Shown in pieces: positions 36,445 to 47,653 of a stretch of DNA of 64,000 nucleotides. The position numbers and the translations under genes are program-made. The stretch is from Candidatus Zhuqueibacterota bacterium (GTDB lineage Bacteria > Zhuqueibacterota > Zhuqueibacteria > Oceanimicrobiales > Oceanimicrobiaceae). The notes below the pieces were generated by a model that worked only from the letters and a program-made list of their open reading frames with translations, did no database searches and was not told the DNA's origin. The first letter of the stretch is position 1. Each line of letters starts with the position of its first letter. Location of the stretch: positions 62,001-126,000 of the forward strand of contig JAJDAF010000049.1 in assembly GCA_029261995.1 (NCBI GenBank), read 5' to 3'.

Positions 36445-36623
36445 TATCCCTCCGCTGACATTCTCAATACAGCTCCGCCACGTCACTCCCATTCGGGTGA
36501 AATGGCATTATTCTACTCTTTTGTGTGATGAACATCAGTTGCCTGACGTTTCCGTCATGTTAGAACGAAGGCATCGCCCCGTCTACTGCTTCGGCTTCTG
36601 ACTCTGCTGATTCGAACTGCTCG

Positions 36624-36986
36624 CTAGTCCCCGGACTCGGACAATCCCTGACGCCGCGTGCTGACCATGGCCTCGAACTCGTCAGAGTAGTCACCAAATG
36701 TCGCTTTCGCCGCGTTCCTGATACGCTTGGTTAAGTCCCAAAGCTCGCTCATGCAGTGATTACGCACTTGAATTGCGTGCGCCCGCTCCGCCTTGAGAGC
36801 CTCGGCCCTCTTAGCCTGCTCGTGAGCTTCGGCCAATTTTTCGACAAATTTCTCAACGCTCAGATTTGGCACCAGGAGTTTCATGCCGACTTCATCCCAC
36901 CCGTGTTTCACAATTTCAGCTTGTTCAAGAGTATCCCGCGGGAAGCTGGATATCCTGTCCTTGTCGGTGTTGGGCATGGTACGCAT
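36624..36986 (-). CDS. small helical protein of unknown function
   Basis: About 120 residues, predicted to be mostly alpha-helical with a heptad-like, Ala/Glu/Lys-rich stretch (FVEKLAEAHEQAKRAEALKAE) and a conserved-looking end (LWDLTKRIRNAAKATFGDYSDEFEAM). I recall similar short proteins scattered in FCB genomes, but no function is known to me. The ATG at 36986 is chosen; a TTG at 37019 would add 11 residues. The ribosome site is weak for both. It is the most upstream gene of the polysaccharide region. Confidence 0.6.
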   Translation of the reverse strand: MRTMPNTDKDRISSFPRDTLEQAEIVKHGWDEVGMKLLVPNLSVEKFVEKLAEAHEQAKRAEALKAERAHAIQVRNHCMSELWDLTKRIRNAAKATFGDYSDEFEAMVSTRRQGLSESGD

Positions 36987-37518
36987 AGGTTCTAGATCGT
37001 CCTTAGGGTTCAGTGACAACCATTCATGTTGTTTCTTTAGAGCCGCCTTGCATCCACCGTCAACCGAATATCGGCGACATCGGTGCGGTGGTGACAGAAC
37101 TAAAATTGTCGTTGTGCATATTCATGTGTGTTAAAGAGTCTTAATTTGTGAGACCCTTTTGAAAAATCGGAAGTGCAGCCAAAGGGTCTGGCATCGGCTT
37201 TCATATTCCGGCCCCAACCGCGAAGGTAGTCCATTCACGTTCGAGAAACGGGGCCTAAAAAAACTCAATTGACCCGATAAAACCAAGACTTGTGAGATTT
37301 ATTTCACAGACAAGACGTTCTCTTTGCAGAAGTTAATTGCGGGACACAACAAGGGCTTGTTAAATTACATTTTATCAATAGATTAGGTAGATGGGAAAAG
37401 GTCGGAGACCGTTACAGAGAGAGGCGGGGAAAATGGATATTTTTTTCTCATTCATCCTGGAATGAGGGAGCCGGGTAGCTTCAAGCCGAAGTGATGGTGT
37501 GGTGAAATTACCTGATGT
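36987..37518. other. intergenic region upstream of the polysaccharide operon
   Basis: About 530 bases without a convincing gene, visibly AT-rich in the middle. It should hold the operon promoter(s), but I could not fix a -35/-10 pair with confidence. Two inverted repeats are present: 9-base arms at 37151-37159 and 37181-37189 (AGACCCTTT / AAAGGGTCT, 21-base loop), and 7-base arms at 37447-37453 and 37460-37466 (CTCATTC / GAATGAG, 6-base loop). The second has T before it on the plus strand and A after it on the minus strand, so it is not an intrinsic terminator for the PTS genes. Confidence 0.6.
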
Positions 37519-37998
37519 TCAACTTATGCCAAGCCGCTTTGCGAGATTGATGGGCTTGCAATTTGGCAGATCCAGGCCCTCAATCATAACTTTTCGGCTT
37601 GCCAGAGACCGGAAATCTTTTAAGTCTTTGTCATCAATGTAAATGTAGTTTGATATTTTGCGTTTTCCTGCCTGATAATGCATGCCCCCCACGGTAACGC
37701 GTTCGATCTTGACGCCACAATCAAGCAACTCCAACACAACGCCAGGCGTGGCGACGACCAGAAAAATTTTCTGTGCATGAGATTCGGAGTCTTTCAGATA
37801 GTCCGCCCCGCTGCGGATTGAGTAAATTGAAGTGGTGTACTCACCGCCAGCGTCCCGGTAGATTTCACATTCCCATTCGCTGCTGGCGATTTCGTCGTCA
37901 CACAGTATCAAGCGGTCGGGCCGCAGATATGGACACCACCCTACCACGACCTGGCCGTGAATCAGGCGGTCATCAATTCGGACCATTTCGAGTGACAT
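37519..37998 (-). CDS. PTS mannose/fructose/sorbose-family EIIB protein
   Basis: A 159-residue EIIB of the mannose family. The phosphorylation site is His14 in RIDDRLIHGQVVVGW; the rest follows the family (IERVTVGGMHYQAGKRKISNYIYI). The ATG at 37998 is preferred to the longer frame, overlapping EIIA by 26 bases. No EIIC or EIID follows; the next genes are the polysaccharide operon. Hence the role is probably regulatory phospho-relay rather than sugar import. Confidence 0.88.
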   Translation of the reverse strand: MSLEMVRIDDRLIHGQVVVGWCPYLRPDRLILCDDEIASSEWECEIYRDAGGEYTTSIYSIRSGADYLKDSESHAQKIFLVVATPGVVLELLDCGVKIERVTVGGMHYQAGKRKISNYIYIDDKDLKDFRSLASRKVMIEGLDLPNCKPINLAKRLGIS

Positions 37999-38401
37999 CG
38001 GGTTCTCCAGTTTTTGGGGGGTCAAACCTGCCAATACTGCGCATGGCATCTTGAATCATAGCTTCACGGAGTTTATGAAACGTCAGGGTATCCGCCTTGG
38101 TGATGAATGACAAAACCATGGATAAGTTGAATCCCGAAATGACCTCCACGTTCTCGTGCTGGCGCGCGATGCGGGCTGCTGAGTGCCAATAACTCCCGCC
38201 TCTCAGGCCAACGAGAATAAATAAACCGTCTTCACATTCGTGAGATTCGACGACTTTCGAGATTGCCTGATGGAGTTCTCTGGGCGCCATCTCACGCCCC
38301 TCAAGTGCGAATATGCGGTCGCAAACGCCAACGATCTGCCGGCTTGCATCGACAGTCGCCTGAGCGATATTTCCGTGACTGAGCACAAGACAGGCGGCCA
38401 T
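37973..38401 (-). CDS. PTS mannose-family EIIA protein
   Basis: A 142-residue EIIA of the mannose family. The phosphoacceptor is His9 in CLVLSHGNIAQATV, followed by LVGLRGGSYWHSAARIA. The ATG at 38401 lies 4 bases beyond the hprK stop (38406). The C-terminal end has an extra polar tail (FDPPKTGEPDVTRNG) encoded in the overlap with EIIB. It probably accepts phosphate from a HPr encoded elsewhere. Confidence 0.87.
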   Translation of the reverse strand: MAACLVLSHGNIAQATVDASRQIVGVCDRIFALEGREMAPRELHQAISKVVESHECEDGLFILVGLRGGSYWHSAARIARQHENVEVISGFNLSMVLSFITKADTLTFHKLREAMIQDAMRSIGRFDPPKTGEPDVTRNGPN

Positions 38402-38405
38402 CGGC

Positions 38406-39386
38406 TTACTCGAAATCCTTATCCAGGTATTCGGTGAGGCCGCCCTTTTTACGATTTCCGGACTGCATCGATTCAATCAAACGCTCGTTGAACAATTTCG
38501 CCGAGTTGACACCGTTAATCTTGAGAAGATGTTGCAGAGCCACAACCTCGGCGATGACCGTTATGTTCTTACCGGGAAAAATAGGTAACCTGACGACCGG
38601 AATCTCAACACCAAGAATCTCGGTGATGGTTTCCTCCAGTCCAATGCGTTCGTAGTTCTCGGCTTCGTCCCACTCCTCCAGGTGCACTTCGACTTCTACA
38701 CGCTTTTGTAGCCGGATAGAGCGGATTCCAAAAATGCTGCGCACGTCAACAATCCCGATCCCCCGAATCTCCATGTGGTGTCGCAGCATTTCACTTGCCG
38801 AGCCGATGAGAATGCCTTCAGCCTTGCGGGATATTTTTACAATGTCGTCTGTGACCAGGCGGTGGCCGCGCTCTACCAAATCAAGTGCGATTTCACTCTT
38901 CCCAATACCGCTTCTCCCGGTGAACATCACTCCGACGCCGTAAACATCGACCAGGGAGCCATGTACCGTGATTGTGGGTGCGAACTCATCGTCCATGTAG
39001 TCGCTGAGCAGATGCATCAGCCTGGTGGTTTTGAATGGCGTGCGGAAAATGCTGATCTTGCTTTTTGTCGCCAGCGCAAGAAATTCCTGCGACACCGAGT
39101 TGTGTTCCGTGATAATGATGCAAGGCATTTCAAAGGACATCAGCGAGGCTAGCGCTTTCTTTCTCTTCGCCGCAGACATGGTCTGGAGGTAACCGCTTTC
39201 GGTGTTCCCCAGGATTTGAACCCGACCAAAGGTGAATACTTCAACAAACCCCGATAGCGCGAGCCCCGGCCTGTGCAGGTCAGGCTCTTCGATGATTCTC
39301 TCAAAGCTCAATTGACCATTCAGGAGTTCGAGTTGCAGTTGCTCCTGATTGTCCTCGTATATTTTTCCGACTGTCAGGCTCTTCAT
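38406..39386 (-). CDS. hprK: HPr kinase/phosphorylase
   Basis: A 326-residue bifunctional enzyme that phosphorylates HPr on serine and reverses it. The Walker A loop is GRSGIGKSEIALDLVERGH, directly followed by the family's RLVTDDIV; the C-terminal signature is seen in EEWDEAENYERIGLEE and the second catalytic region in LPIFPGKNITVIAEVVAL. No HPr (ptsH) or EI gene lies in the window. Linkage hpf-hprK-EIIA-EIIB resembles the regulatory PTS modules of Gram-negative bacteria. Confidence 0.93.
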   Translation of the reverse strand: MKSLTVGKIYEDNQEQLQLELLNGQLSFERIIEEPDLHRPGLALSGFVEVFTFGRVQILGNTESGYLQTMSAAKRKKALASLMSFEMPCIIITEHNSVSQEFLALATKSKISIFRTPFKTTRLMHLLSDYMDDEFAPTITVHGSLVDVYGVGVMFTGRSGIGKSEIALDLVERGHRLVTDDIVKISRKAEGILIGSASEMLRHHMEIRGIGIVDVRSIFGIRSIRLQKRVEVEVHLEEWDEAENYERIGLEETITEILGVEIPVVRLPIFPGKNITVIAEVVALQHLLKINGVNSAKLFNERLIESMQSGNRKKGGLTEYLDKDFE

Positions 39387-39461
39387 AATCTAACATGGCG
39401 CGGCTGCTTCGCCCCTTGTCGAAGGCGAAACAGCCGCAAGCTATCTTGGATGCCGAAGTTT

Positions 39462-39788
39462 TTATTCTTCAATTATCTCAGAACTGACCGGTTCATCAGC
39501 GCTATGAGCTCTGAGCTTCTGTTTGTACTTTTTCACCTGACGCTCCAGTTTCTCCACGGCGTTATCGATGCTCTTGAAAATGTCGTCAGATTTCTCGACA
39601 GCCCGCAAGTGCTGTCCGTAGACTTTGACGGAAATATCCGCTACATGTATCAGCTTCTCATGCACGAGCGTAATGTCACAATCGATAATACCGTCATAGT
39701 ACTTTTTCAATTTGTGGACTTTAGTCTCTGCAAACTCCTTGAGACTGTCAGGGGCCTTGAAATGGCGTGCTGTGAAGGTTATACGCAT
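39462..39788 (-). CDS. hpf: ribosome hibernation-promoting factor (short HPF/YfiA)
   Basis: A 108-residue short-form HPF. The family core is MRITFTARHFKAPDSLKEFAETKVHKLKKYYDGI, then VADISVKVYGQ, with a charged C-terminal tail. A strong ribosome site (AAAGGAGG five bases before ATG 39788) predicts high expression. It binds the 30S decoding region and inactivates ribosomes at stationary phase. The long-form dimerisation domain is absent. Confidence 0.92.
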   Translation of the reverse strand: MRITFTARHFKAPDSLKEFAETKVHKLKKYYDGIIDCDITLVHEKLIHVADISVKVYGQHLRAVEKSDDIFKSIDNAVEKLERQVKKYKQKLRAHSADEPVSSEIIEE

Positions 39789-39819
39789 GAATACCTCCTT
39801 TGCATGATGAGTGTTGCAG

Positions 39820-40710
39820 TTAGGTTTTCTCAGCTCTGGGATGAGCCTGATTGTAGATCATCTTCAACCGCTCTGCCGTCAGATGCGTGTAAATCTGAGT
39901 CGTCGATAGACTCGCATGGCCCAGCAACTCCTTAACCGCCATTATGTCGGCGCCCTCCTCCAGGAGATGGGTGGCGTAAGAATGTCGTAGTACGTGCGGA
40001 GAAGCTTTCCGCCCTGAAGCTGACTCCAGATATTTTCTCACCAGATATTGAACTTGTCTTGGCGTAACCCGAACGTGATTCTTGTTCACAAACACGGCCT
40101 CTTCGTTGCCAGGGCGATTGGACATAAATGCTCCTCGAATTCTCAAATACTGCCTGAGCGAGGCACTCAATCGCTTGCCGGCCGGTACCAGACGCATCTT
40201 CCTGCCCTTGCCAACCACCCGAATCAGGCCCTCGTGCAAGTTAACGTCCGGCAAGTCAAGATTCACCAACTCGCGCAGCCTGATGCCAGTGCCGTAAAAG
40301 CATTCGAGAATTACCCTGTCGCGAGCGCCTACAAACGTCGTCTGGTCTGGCAACCTTAGCGCATCGACGATTTCGTCGAAATTAAGAACTTTGGGCAACG
40401 GCTTGTCCTGCTTCAGCGAGCGGATGGCTTCCGCCGGATTCAACGCGATGATCTCCCGTGAGCACAAAAAACTAAAAAAACTGCGGAGGCAGGCGAGTTT
40501 ACGGTTGATCGTAGTAGGCTTAAATCCGGCAGCGGCAAGCGAAGCCAGGTAAGCACGAAGCGATGTCTTGTCGATGCGTTCCATATCCTGCTGATTCAGG
40601 AACGCCACAAATCTCGTCAGGTCAGTTGCGTAGGATTTCCGTGTGAATTCGGAGGCGTTGCGCTCAACTCTTAGATATTGTAGAAATGATGCAATATGCG
40701 TGTCTACCAT
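39820..40710 (-). CDS. xerC: tyrosine recombinase XerC/XerD
   Basis: A 296-residue tyrosine recombinase. The SAM-like N-terminal domain is followed by a catalytic domain with Arg in GTGIRLRELVNL, HVLRHSYATHLLEEG (His/Arg) and GHASLSTTQIYTHL with the His and nucleophile Tyr. Gene order topA-xerC and the length fit the housekeeping dimer-resolution recombinase. The ATG at 40710 leaves a 1-base gap to topA; an ATG at 40731 overlapping topA is possible. No attachment sites or cargo suggest an integrase. Confidence 0.9.
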   Translation of the reverse strand: MVDTHIASFLQYLRVERNASEFTRKSYATDLTRFVAFLNQQDMERIDKTSLRAYLASLAAAGFKPTTINRKLACLRSFFSFLCSREIIALNPAEAIRSLKQDKPLPKVLNFDEIVDALRLPDQTTFVGARDRVILECFYGTGIRLRELVNLDLPDVNLHEGLIRVVGKGRKMRLVPAGKRLSASLRQYLRIRGAFMSNRPGNEEAVFVNKNHVRVTPRQVQYLVRKYLESASGRKASPHVLRHSYATHLLEEGADIMAVKELLGHASLSTTQIYTHLTAERLKMIYNQAHPRAEKT

Positions 40711-40711
40711 C

Positions 40712-42964
40712 TTAGCCGATGGCGGCTTCATCGCATGTTTCCTTATCTTCGACAACCATCTTTGCCTTACACTTGGGGCAATAGTGAAACTCCCCTTGCG
40801 ATTGGTTTGATCTCAATTCAATATAAGGCGCGTCACATGTCGGGCAGGGCTGGTCCACCGGTCGATTCCAGGTCGCGAATTTGCAATTCGGGTAGTTGCT
40901 GCAGCCGTAGAAAACCTTACCCTTCCGCGATTGCTTCTCCACCACCGAACCGTCACATCCGTCATTCGGGCACCCTACGCCAGTAGAAATGGCCTTGGTG
41001 CTCTTGCAGTCCGGATAGCCGGAACAGGCAAGAAAACGGCCAAACCGGCCATGTTTAACGACCATCGCTCGGCCGCAGTTATCGCATTTCTCATCTACTG
41101 TTTCTGGCTCTTCAATTGGCTGCGTGTGCTTGCAGTCGGGATAGTTCGAGCAGGCCATGAACTTGCCATTGCGCCCCCACCTAATGACAAGCTTGTTGCC
41201 ACATTCAGGACATTGCTGATCCGTGTCCTCGAGAAGAGCCTGCTTAATCTCTTTTTGCTTCGAGTCAACCTTTTCCAGCGCAACTTTGAACGGTGCATAG
41301 AAGTCCGTCGCCACCTCAAGGAAGAGCTTTTTGCCTGCCTCTATCTTGTCGAGATCGGCCTCCATCACCGCAGTGAATTCGGCGTTGAAAAGGGTTTCAA
41401 AGTTCTGCACAAGTATCTTGTTGACCGTACGGCCAAGCTCGGTTGGCAGAAGTTGCCTCTGCTCCCGCTCAACATACTTGCGTGCCAGAATGGTGCTAAT
41501 GATCGTCGCGTAGGTGCTTGGTCGCCCAATTCCCAGGGCATCCAGCTCTTTGATCAGGCTGCTTTCAGAAAACCGGGGTGGCGGTTTGGTGAAATGCTTC
41601 TGGGGGTTCAAACCGAGCAAGGACAGGTTATCGCCAACACTGATTTTGGTCGGTATCCGCAGTTCATCGTCATTCGACTGTTTCGCATCTTCCATCGCAT
41701 CTTCGTAGGCCTGCAGGAACCCTCTGAACACCACAATGCTGCCGGTGGTGCGAAACAAGTACTTCTCACCCGCAGAAATATCGATGGAAGTCTGTTGAAT
41801 CTTCGCTGATTCCATCTGCGAGGCGAGGAAGCGATTCCAGATCAATTCGTAGAGCTTGAACTGGTCATCTGCCAGGTACCGGCGAATCTGTCGAGGCGCA
41901 TACTTCATGGAGGTCGGCCGAATCGCCTCGTGCGCATCCTGTGCGCCAGATTTGACCTTGTATTTCCTGGCAGACTTAGGTAGATACTCAACGCCGTAGC
42001 TGCCGGCAATGTACTCTCTCACGGATTCCAAAGCGTCGGAGGAAATACGGGTGGAGTCGGTACGCATATAGGTAATCAAGCCCACGCTGCCTTCTTCGCC
42101 CAGTTCAATGCCTTCATAGAGCTTCTGAGCAACCATCATGATTTTCTTGGATGTGTAACCCAGGCGATTGGCGGCAGCCTGCTGCAGGGTACTGGTGGTA
42201 AATGGCGGAGCCGGATTCCGGCTGACATTCTTCTTCTTGATGCCGGCGACCTTGAAATCCTGCTGCTTGATTTCATCGCAGGCTGCGGTGGTGATCTCTT
42301 CGCTCGGAAGCTCAGGCTTCTTCTTTTCAATTTTAGTCAGCTTGGAGAGAAAAGGGTCGGTGGTTTTACCCTGCAGGTTGGCGATGATGGACCAATATTC
42401 TACCGGTACGAACTTATCGACTTCATCTTCTCGTTCACAGATCAGACGTAGGGCAACTGATTGCACACGCCCGGCACTAAGACCACGGTACACTGTTCGC
42501 CACAAGAAAGGGCTGACCTGATAGCCAACCAGCCGGTCCACGACCCTTCTGGCCTTTTGAGCCGCGACTTTGTTGTTGTTGATCTTGGTGGGATTATCCA
42601 ATGCATGTCTCACGGCCTTTTCCGTGATTTCATTGAACATAACACGGTAGATCTTGTCGGACTTGACCTTCATTTCCTCGGCGAGGTGATGTGCGATCGC
42701 CTCGCCTTCACGGTCCGGATCCGTCGCGATGTAGACACGCTGCGCCGTCGAAGCGGATTTTCGCAATTCTCCGAGGAGCTTGCCCTTGCCGCGAATGGTG
42801 ATGTACTCGGGCTCAAAGCCGTCTTCAATGCTGACGCCAAGCCGTTGTTTGGGCAGATCCTTAACGTGACCAACAGACGACATCACGCGATAGTCTTTGC
42901 CCAGAAATTTGCTGATTGTTTTTATCTTTGCGTTGGACTCAACAATGACCAGAGACTTGGGCAT
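40712..42964 (-). CDS. topA: DNA topoisomerase I
   Basis: A 750-residue type IA topoisomerase. The Toprim domain begins VIVESNAKIKTISKFLG (Asn replaces the usual Pro of VESPAKAKT); the active-site Tyr is in GLITYMRTDSTRIS (about residue 307). Four C-terminal zinc-ribbon modules follow: CPECGNKLV, CDNCGRAMVV, CPNDGCDGSVV and CPTCDAPYIE. Such C-terminal fingers bind single-stranded DNA and relax negative supercoils. It heads a run topA-xerC-hpf-hprK. Confidence 0.95.
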   Translation of the reverse strand: MPKSLVIVESNAKIKTISKFLGKDYRVMSSVGHVKDLPKQRLGVSIEDGFEPEYITIRGKGKLLGELRKSASTAQRVYIATDPDREGEAIAHHLAEEMKVKSDKIYRVMFNEITEKAVRHALDNPTKINNNKVAAQKARRVVDRLVGYQVSPFLWRTVYRGLSAGRVQSVALRLICEREDEVDKFVPVEYWSIIANLQGKTTDPFLSKLTKIEKKKPELPSEEITTAACDEIKQQDFKVAGIKKKNVSRNPAPPFTTSTLQQAAANRLGYTSKKIMMVAQKLYEGIELGEEGSVGLITYMRTDSTRISSDALESVREYIAGSYGVEYLPKSARKYKVKSGAQDAHEAIRPTSMKYAPRQIRRYLADDQFKLYELIWNRFLASQMESAKIQQTSIDISAGEKYLFRTTGSIVVFRGFLQAYEDAMEDAKQSNDDELRIPTKISVGDNLSLLGLNPQKHFTKPPPRFSESSLIKELDALGIGRPSTYATIISTILARKYVEREQRQLLPTELGRTVNKILVQNFETLFNAEFTAVMEADLDKIEAGKKLFLEVATDFYAPFKVALEKVDSKQKEIKQALLEDTDQQCPECGNKLVIRWGRNGKFMACSNYPDCKHTQPIEEPETVDEKCDNCGRAMVVKHGRFGRFLACSGYPDCKSTKAISTGVGCPNDGCDGSVVEKQSRKGKVFYGCSNYPNCKFATWNRPVDQPCPTCDAPYIELRSNQSQGEFHYCPKCKAKMVVEDKETCDEAAIG

Positions 42965-43001
42965 AGGGAAAGACGTGTGGTTGTGTGACTACGAACTGAT
43001 T

Positions 43002-43469
43002 CTAGTGGACGGTAGCACTTTCTTCAAACACAAAATAGCCGCCATCGAAAAGTGCTTCTGAGCTGAACAGCATGGCGGCTACAATGGACTTGATGTCGTC
43101 AATTTCAACATCCGAAATGCCGAGCATCAAGGCGCGCTCGAGAATCTGTTCAACGTCCATGTTATCTACGATGCCAAGTTCCACAAGCTGAATCACGTAG
43201 CCGTAGGCTTCGGTAGAAACCACCGCCCGTTCAACTTCATGCAAGTGGCGGAAAGACGATTTCAGAGTAGGGCTTTGTCGCTCCATGAGTTCTTCGGACT
43301 CGTGGTTCAGACGGTCCAGCAGCCAAGTAAATGCAGAACTGATTTCGCTTTCGGAATAGCCCTGTTGAATGAGATTGTCGGAGAGTAAGTCCAGCTTGTG
43401 CGTCACGTTATTATTCTTGCGAATGGCGCTCATGATGTATATCAGGATTTCCACAACTCGCTCGTTCAT
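43002..43469 (-). CDS. smg: Smg/DUF494 family protein
   Basis: A 155-residue acidic helical protein of the Smg (DUF494) family: MNERVVEILIYIMSAIR, DLLSDNLIQQGYSESEISSAFTWLLDRL and ELGIVDNMDVEQILERALMLG. In many bacteria smg lies directly upstream of topA, as it does here with a 37-base gap. The molecular function is not established. The ATG at 43469 matches the family start; the frame extends 11 codons further. Confidence 0.88.
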   Translation of the reverse strand: MNERVVEILIYIMSAIRKNNNVTHKLDLLSDNLIQQGYSESEISSAFTWLLDRLNHESEELMERQSPTLKSSFRHLHEVERAVVSTEAYGYVIQLVELGIVDNMDVEQILERALMLGISDVEIDDIKSIVAAMLFSSEALFDGGYFVFEESATVH

Positions 43470-43552
43470 CGATGGCTCCTCACCTACAGTATCCTCATGC
43501 AATCGTGCAAACTTAACTGCTAATCTAAAAAATTAACACGGAAAAGCAAGGG

Positions 43553-46669
<3,117 letters not shown>

Positions 46670-46772
46670 TGTCAGTCCTACCCTGTCTCCCTTTTGAGAT
46701 TGTCGAACACATTAAATCGAGCTGCTTCCACTACTGGTGTCGTGATTTGTTAGTTAGTGAACTAATGTGTCA

Positions 46773-46943
46773 CCCCTCTGAGATTGTCGAAAAAGGTCCA
46801 GATTTCGAAATGCTTCGAAAAAGGCACTAAAAACAGCATACAAAAATGGTGAACCAAGTCGCGATCGTCGCTTACAAGTCATATATGGAGTTCGCCATTT
46901 TCAAGAGAATCCGGGCTTGACTTTTTCGACAGTCTCTCTGGGG
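46773..46943. repeat. MITE-like element with imperfect 23-base terminal inverted repeats
   Basis: The left end (46773-46795) and the reverse complement of the right end (46921-46943) match at 19 of 23 positions, sharing CCCC, GAGA and TGTCGAAAAAG. The interior has no ORF of note. Size (171 bases) and layout fit a non-autonomous miniature element or a pair of inverted operators. No clear target-site duplication was seen. Confidence 0.45.
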
Positions 46944-46980
46944 TTAATCATTCTTGTTTTCGATTTTCTAAAAACATTCC

Positions 46981-47020
46981 ACCGCTACGCGGTTATTGAG
47001 TTCTAAACCCCGATAGGGGT
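46981..47020. repeat. REP-like tandem palindromes
   Basis: Two short perfect hairpins lie in tandem: ACCGC-TAC-GCGGT at 46981-46993 and ACCCC-GATA-GGGGT at 47007-47020, followed by TGATATATTTATAGCAA. I recall very similar ACCCC...GGGGT-plus-TTTATAG units as abundant interspersed repeats in FCB genomes, but only this copy is visible here. Confidence 0.5.
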
Positions 47021-47184
47021 GATATATTTATAGCAACTCAGAGCCAAAAAAGTCAAACCCCAGAGGGGGATATGGGCTGCTCAAATTAGGGTGCGAAATT
47101 AAGAATCTGCACACTAGCAGCATAGGCCAGTTTTAGCAAAGCCCCGGCGAAGAGTCGTCGAGGCTTTACGCTTGCGGGGTGATC

Positions 47185-47646
47185 TTAGAGCAACCCGCGC
47201 CCTGTTTTCTTGAGCAGTCCGTCTGTTTTGAGGTGCAACAAAATGCCGTCGAGTATACCATTAATAAAGGTGCCGCTTTTCTCTGTGCTGTATTTCTTCG
47301 AGATTTCGATGGCTTCGTCGATGGAAACCTTGGGCGGAATATCTTCAAAATAGAGAAATTCACAGATGGCCATGCGCATGATGAGCCTGTCGAGAATGGC
47401 AATGCGGTCGAAGTCCCAATTGTGCGCTTGCGCCGTGATCAGCTTCTCAATCTCCGCCCGTTGCTCCACACAGCTACGAAACAAGGCTTTGGCGAAAGTT
47501 TTCACCATTTCTTGCTCGTCAACGGCCGCAATAATTTCGGCGACGATGCTCTCCACTTTATTGCCCGACATTTGGTGCGCATAAAGCGCACGCAGGGCCA
47601 ATTCCCTGGCGGTTCTCCGACTGCTGATTTTATGTTGCTGCGGCAT
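47185..47646 (-). CDS. nusB: transcription antitermination factor NusB
   Basis: A 153-residue all-helical NusB: SSRRTARELALRALYAHQ at the N-terminus, the central DRIAILDRLIMRMAICEFLY and the C-terminal PPKVSIDEAIEISKKYSTEKSGTFINGILD signature region. It binds boxA RNA with NusE in rRNA antitermination. The ATG at 47646 avoids overlap with ilvE (stop 47654). Confidence 0.94.
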   Translation of the reverse strand: MPQQHKISSRRTARELALRALYAHQMSGNKVESIVAEIIAAVDEQEMVKTFAKALFRSCVEQRAEIEKLITAQAHNWDFDRIAILDRLIMRMAICEFLYFEDIPPKVSIDEAIEISKKYSTEKSGTFINGILDGILLHLKTDGLLKKTGRGLL

Positions 47647-47653
47647 ACTGATC

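Larger units (their letters stand above)
46670..47184. other. repeat-rich intergenic region between nusB and secA
   Basis: About 515 bases with no supported gene. It holds three copies of a GAGAYTGTCGAA-type motif (direct at 46695-46707 and 46779-46791, inverted near 46922-46936), two small GC-rich palindromes at 46981-47020, a third ACCCC-AGA-GGGGG palindrome at 47057-47067, and an 8-base-arm inverted repeat at 47138-47145 / 47160-47167 just after nusB. The secA promoter must lie in its left part. Confidence 0.7.

Noticed and set aside
36445-36623. JUMPstart/ops element or a clear sigma-70 promoter before the NusG-like gene
   Set aside because: No GGCGGTAGC-type ops core was found, and the candidate TAGAAT -10 box has no convincing -35 partner.
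37447-37466. hairpin as a terminator after the PTS genes
   Set aside because: In the transcribed direction the stem is followed by A, not T, and the stem is only 7 bases.
39820-40710. tyrosine recombinase as a phage or integron integrase
   Set aside because: Length, motifs and the topA-xerC-hpf context fit housekeeping XerC; no attachment sites, tRNA or mobile cargo were seen.
47138-47167. inverted repeat as the nusB terminator
   Set aside because: The 8-base arms have a 14-base loop and no T-run follows on the minus strand.
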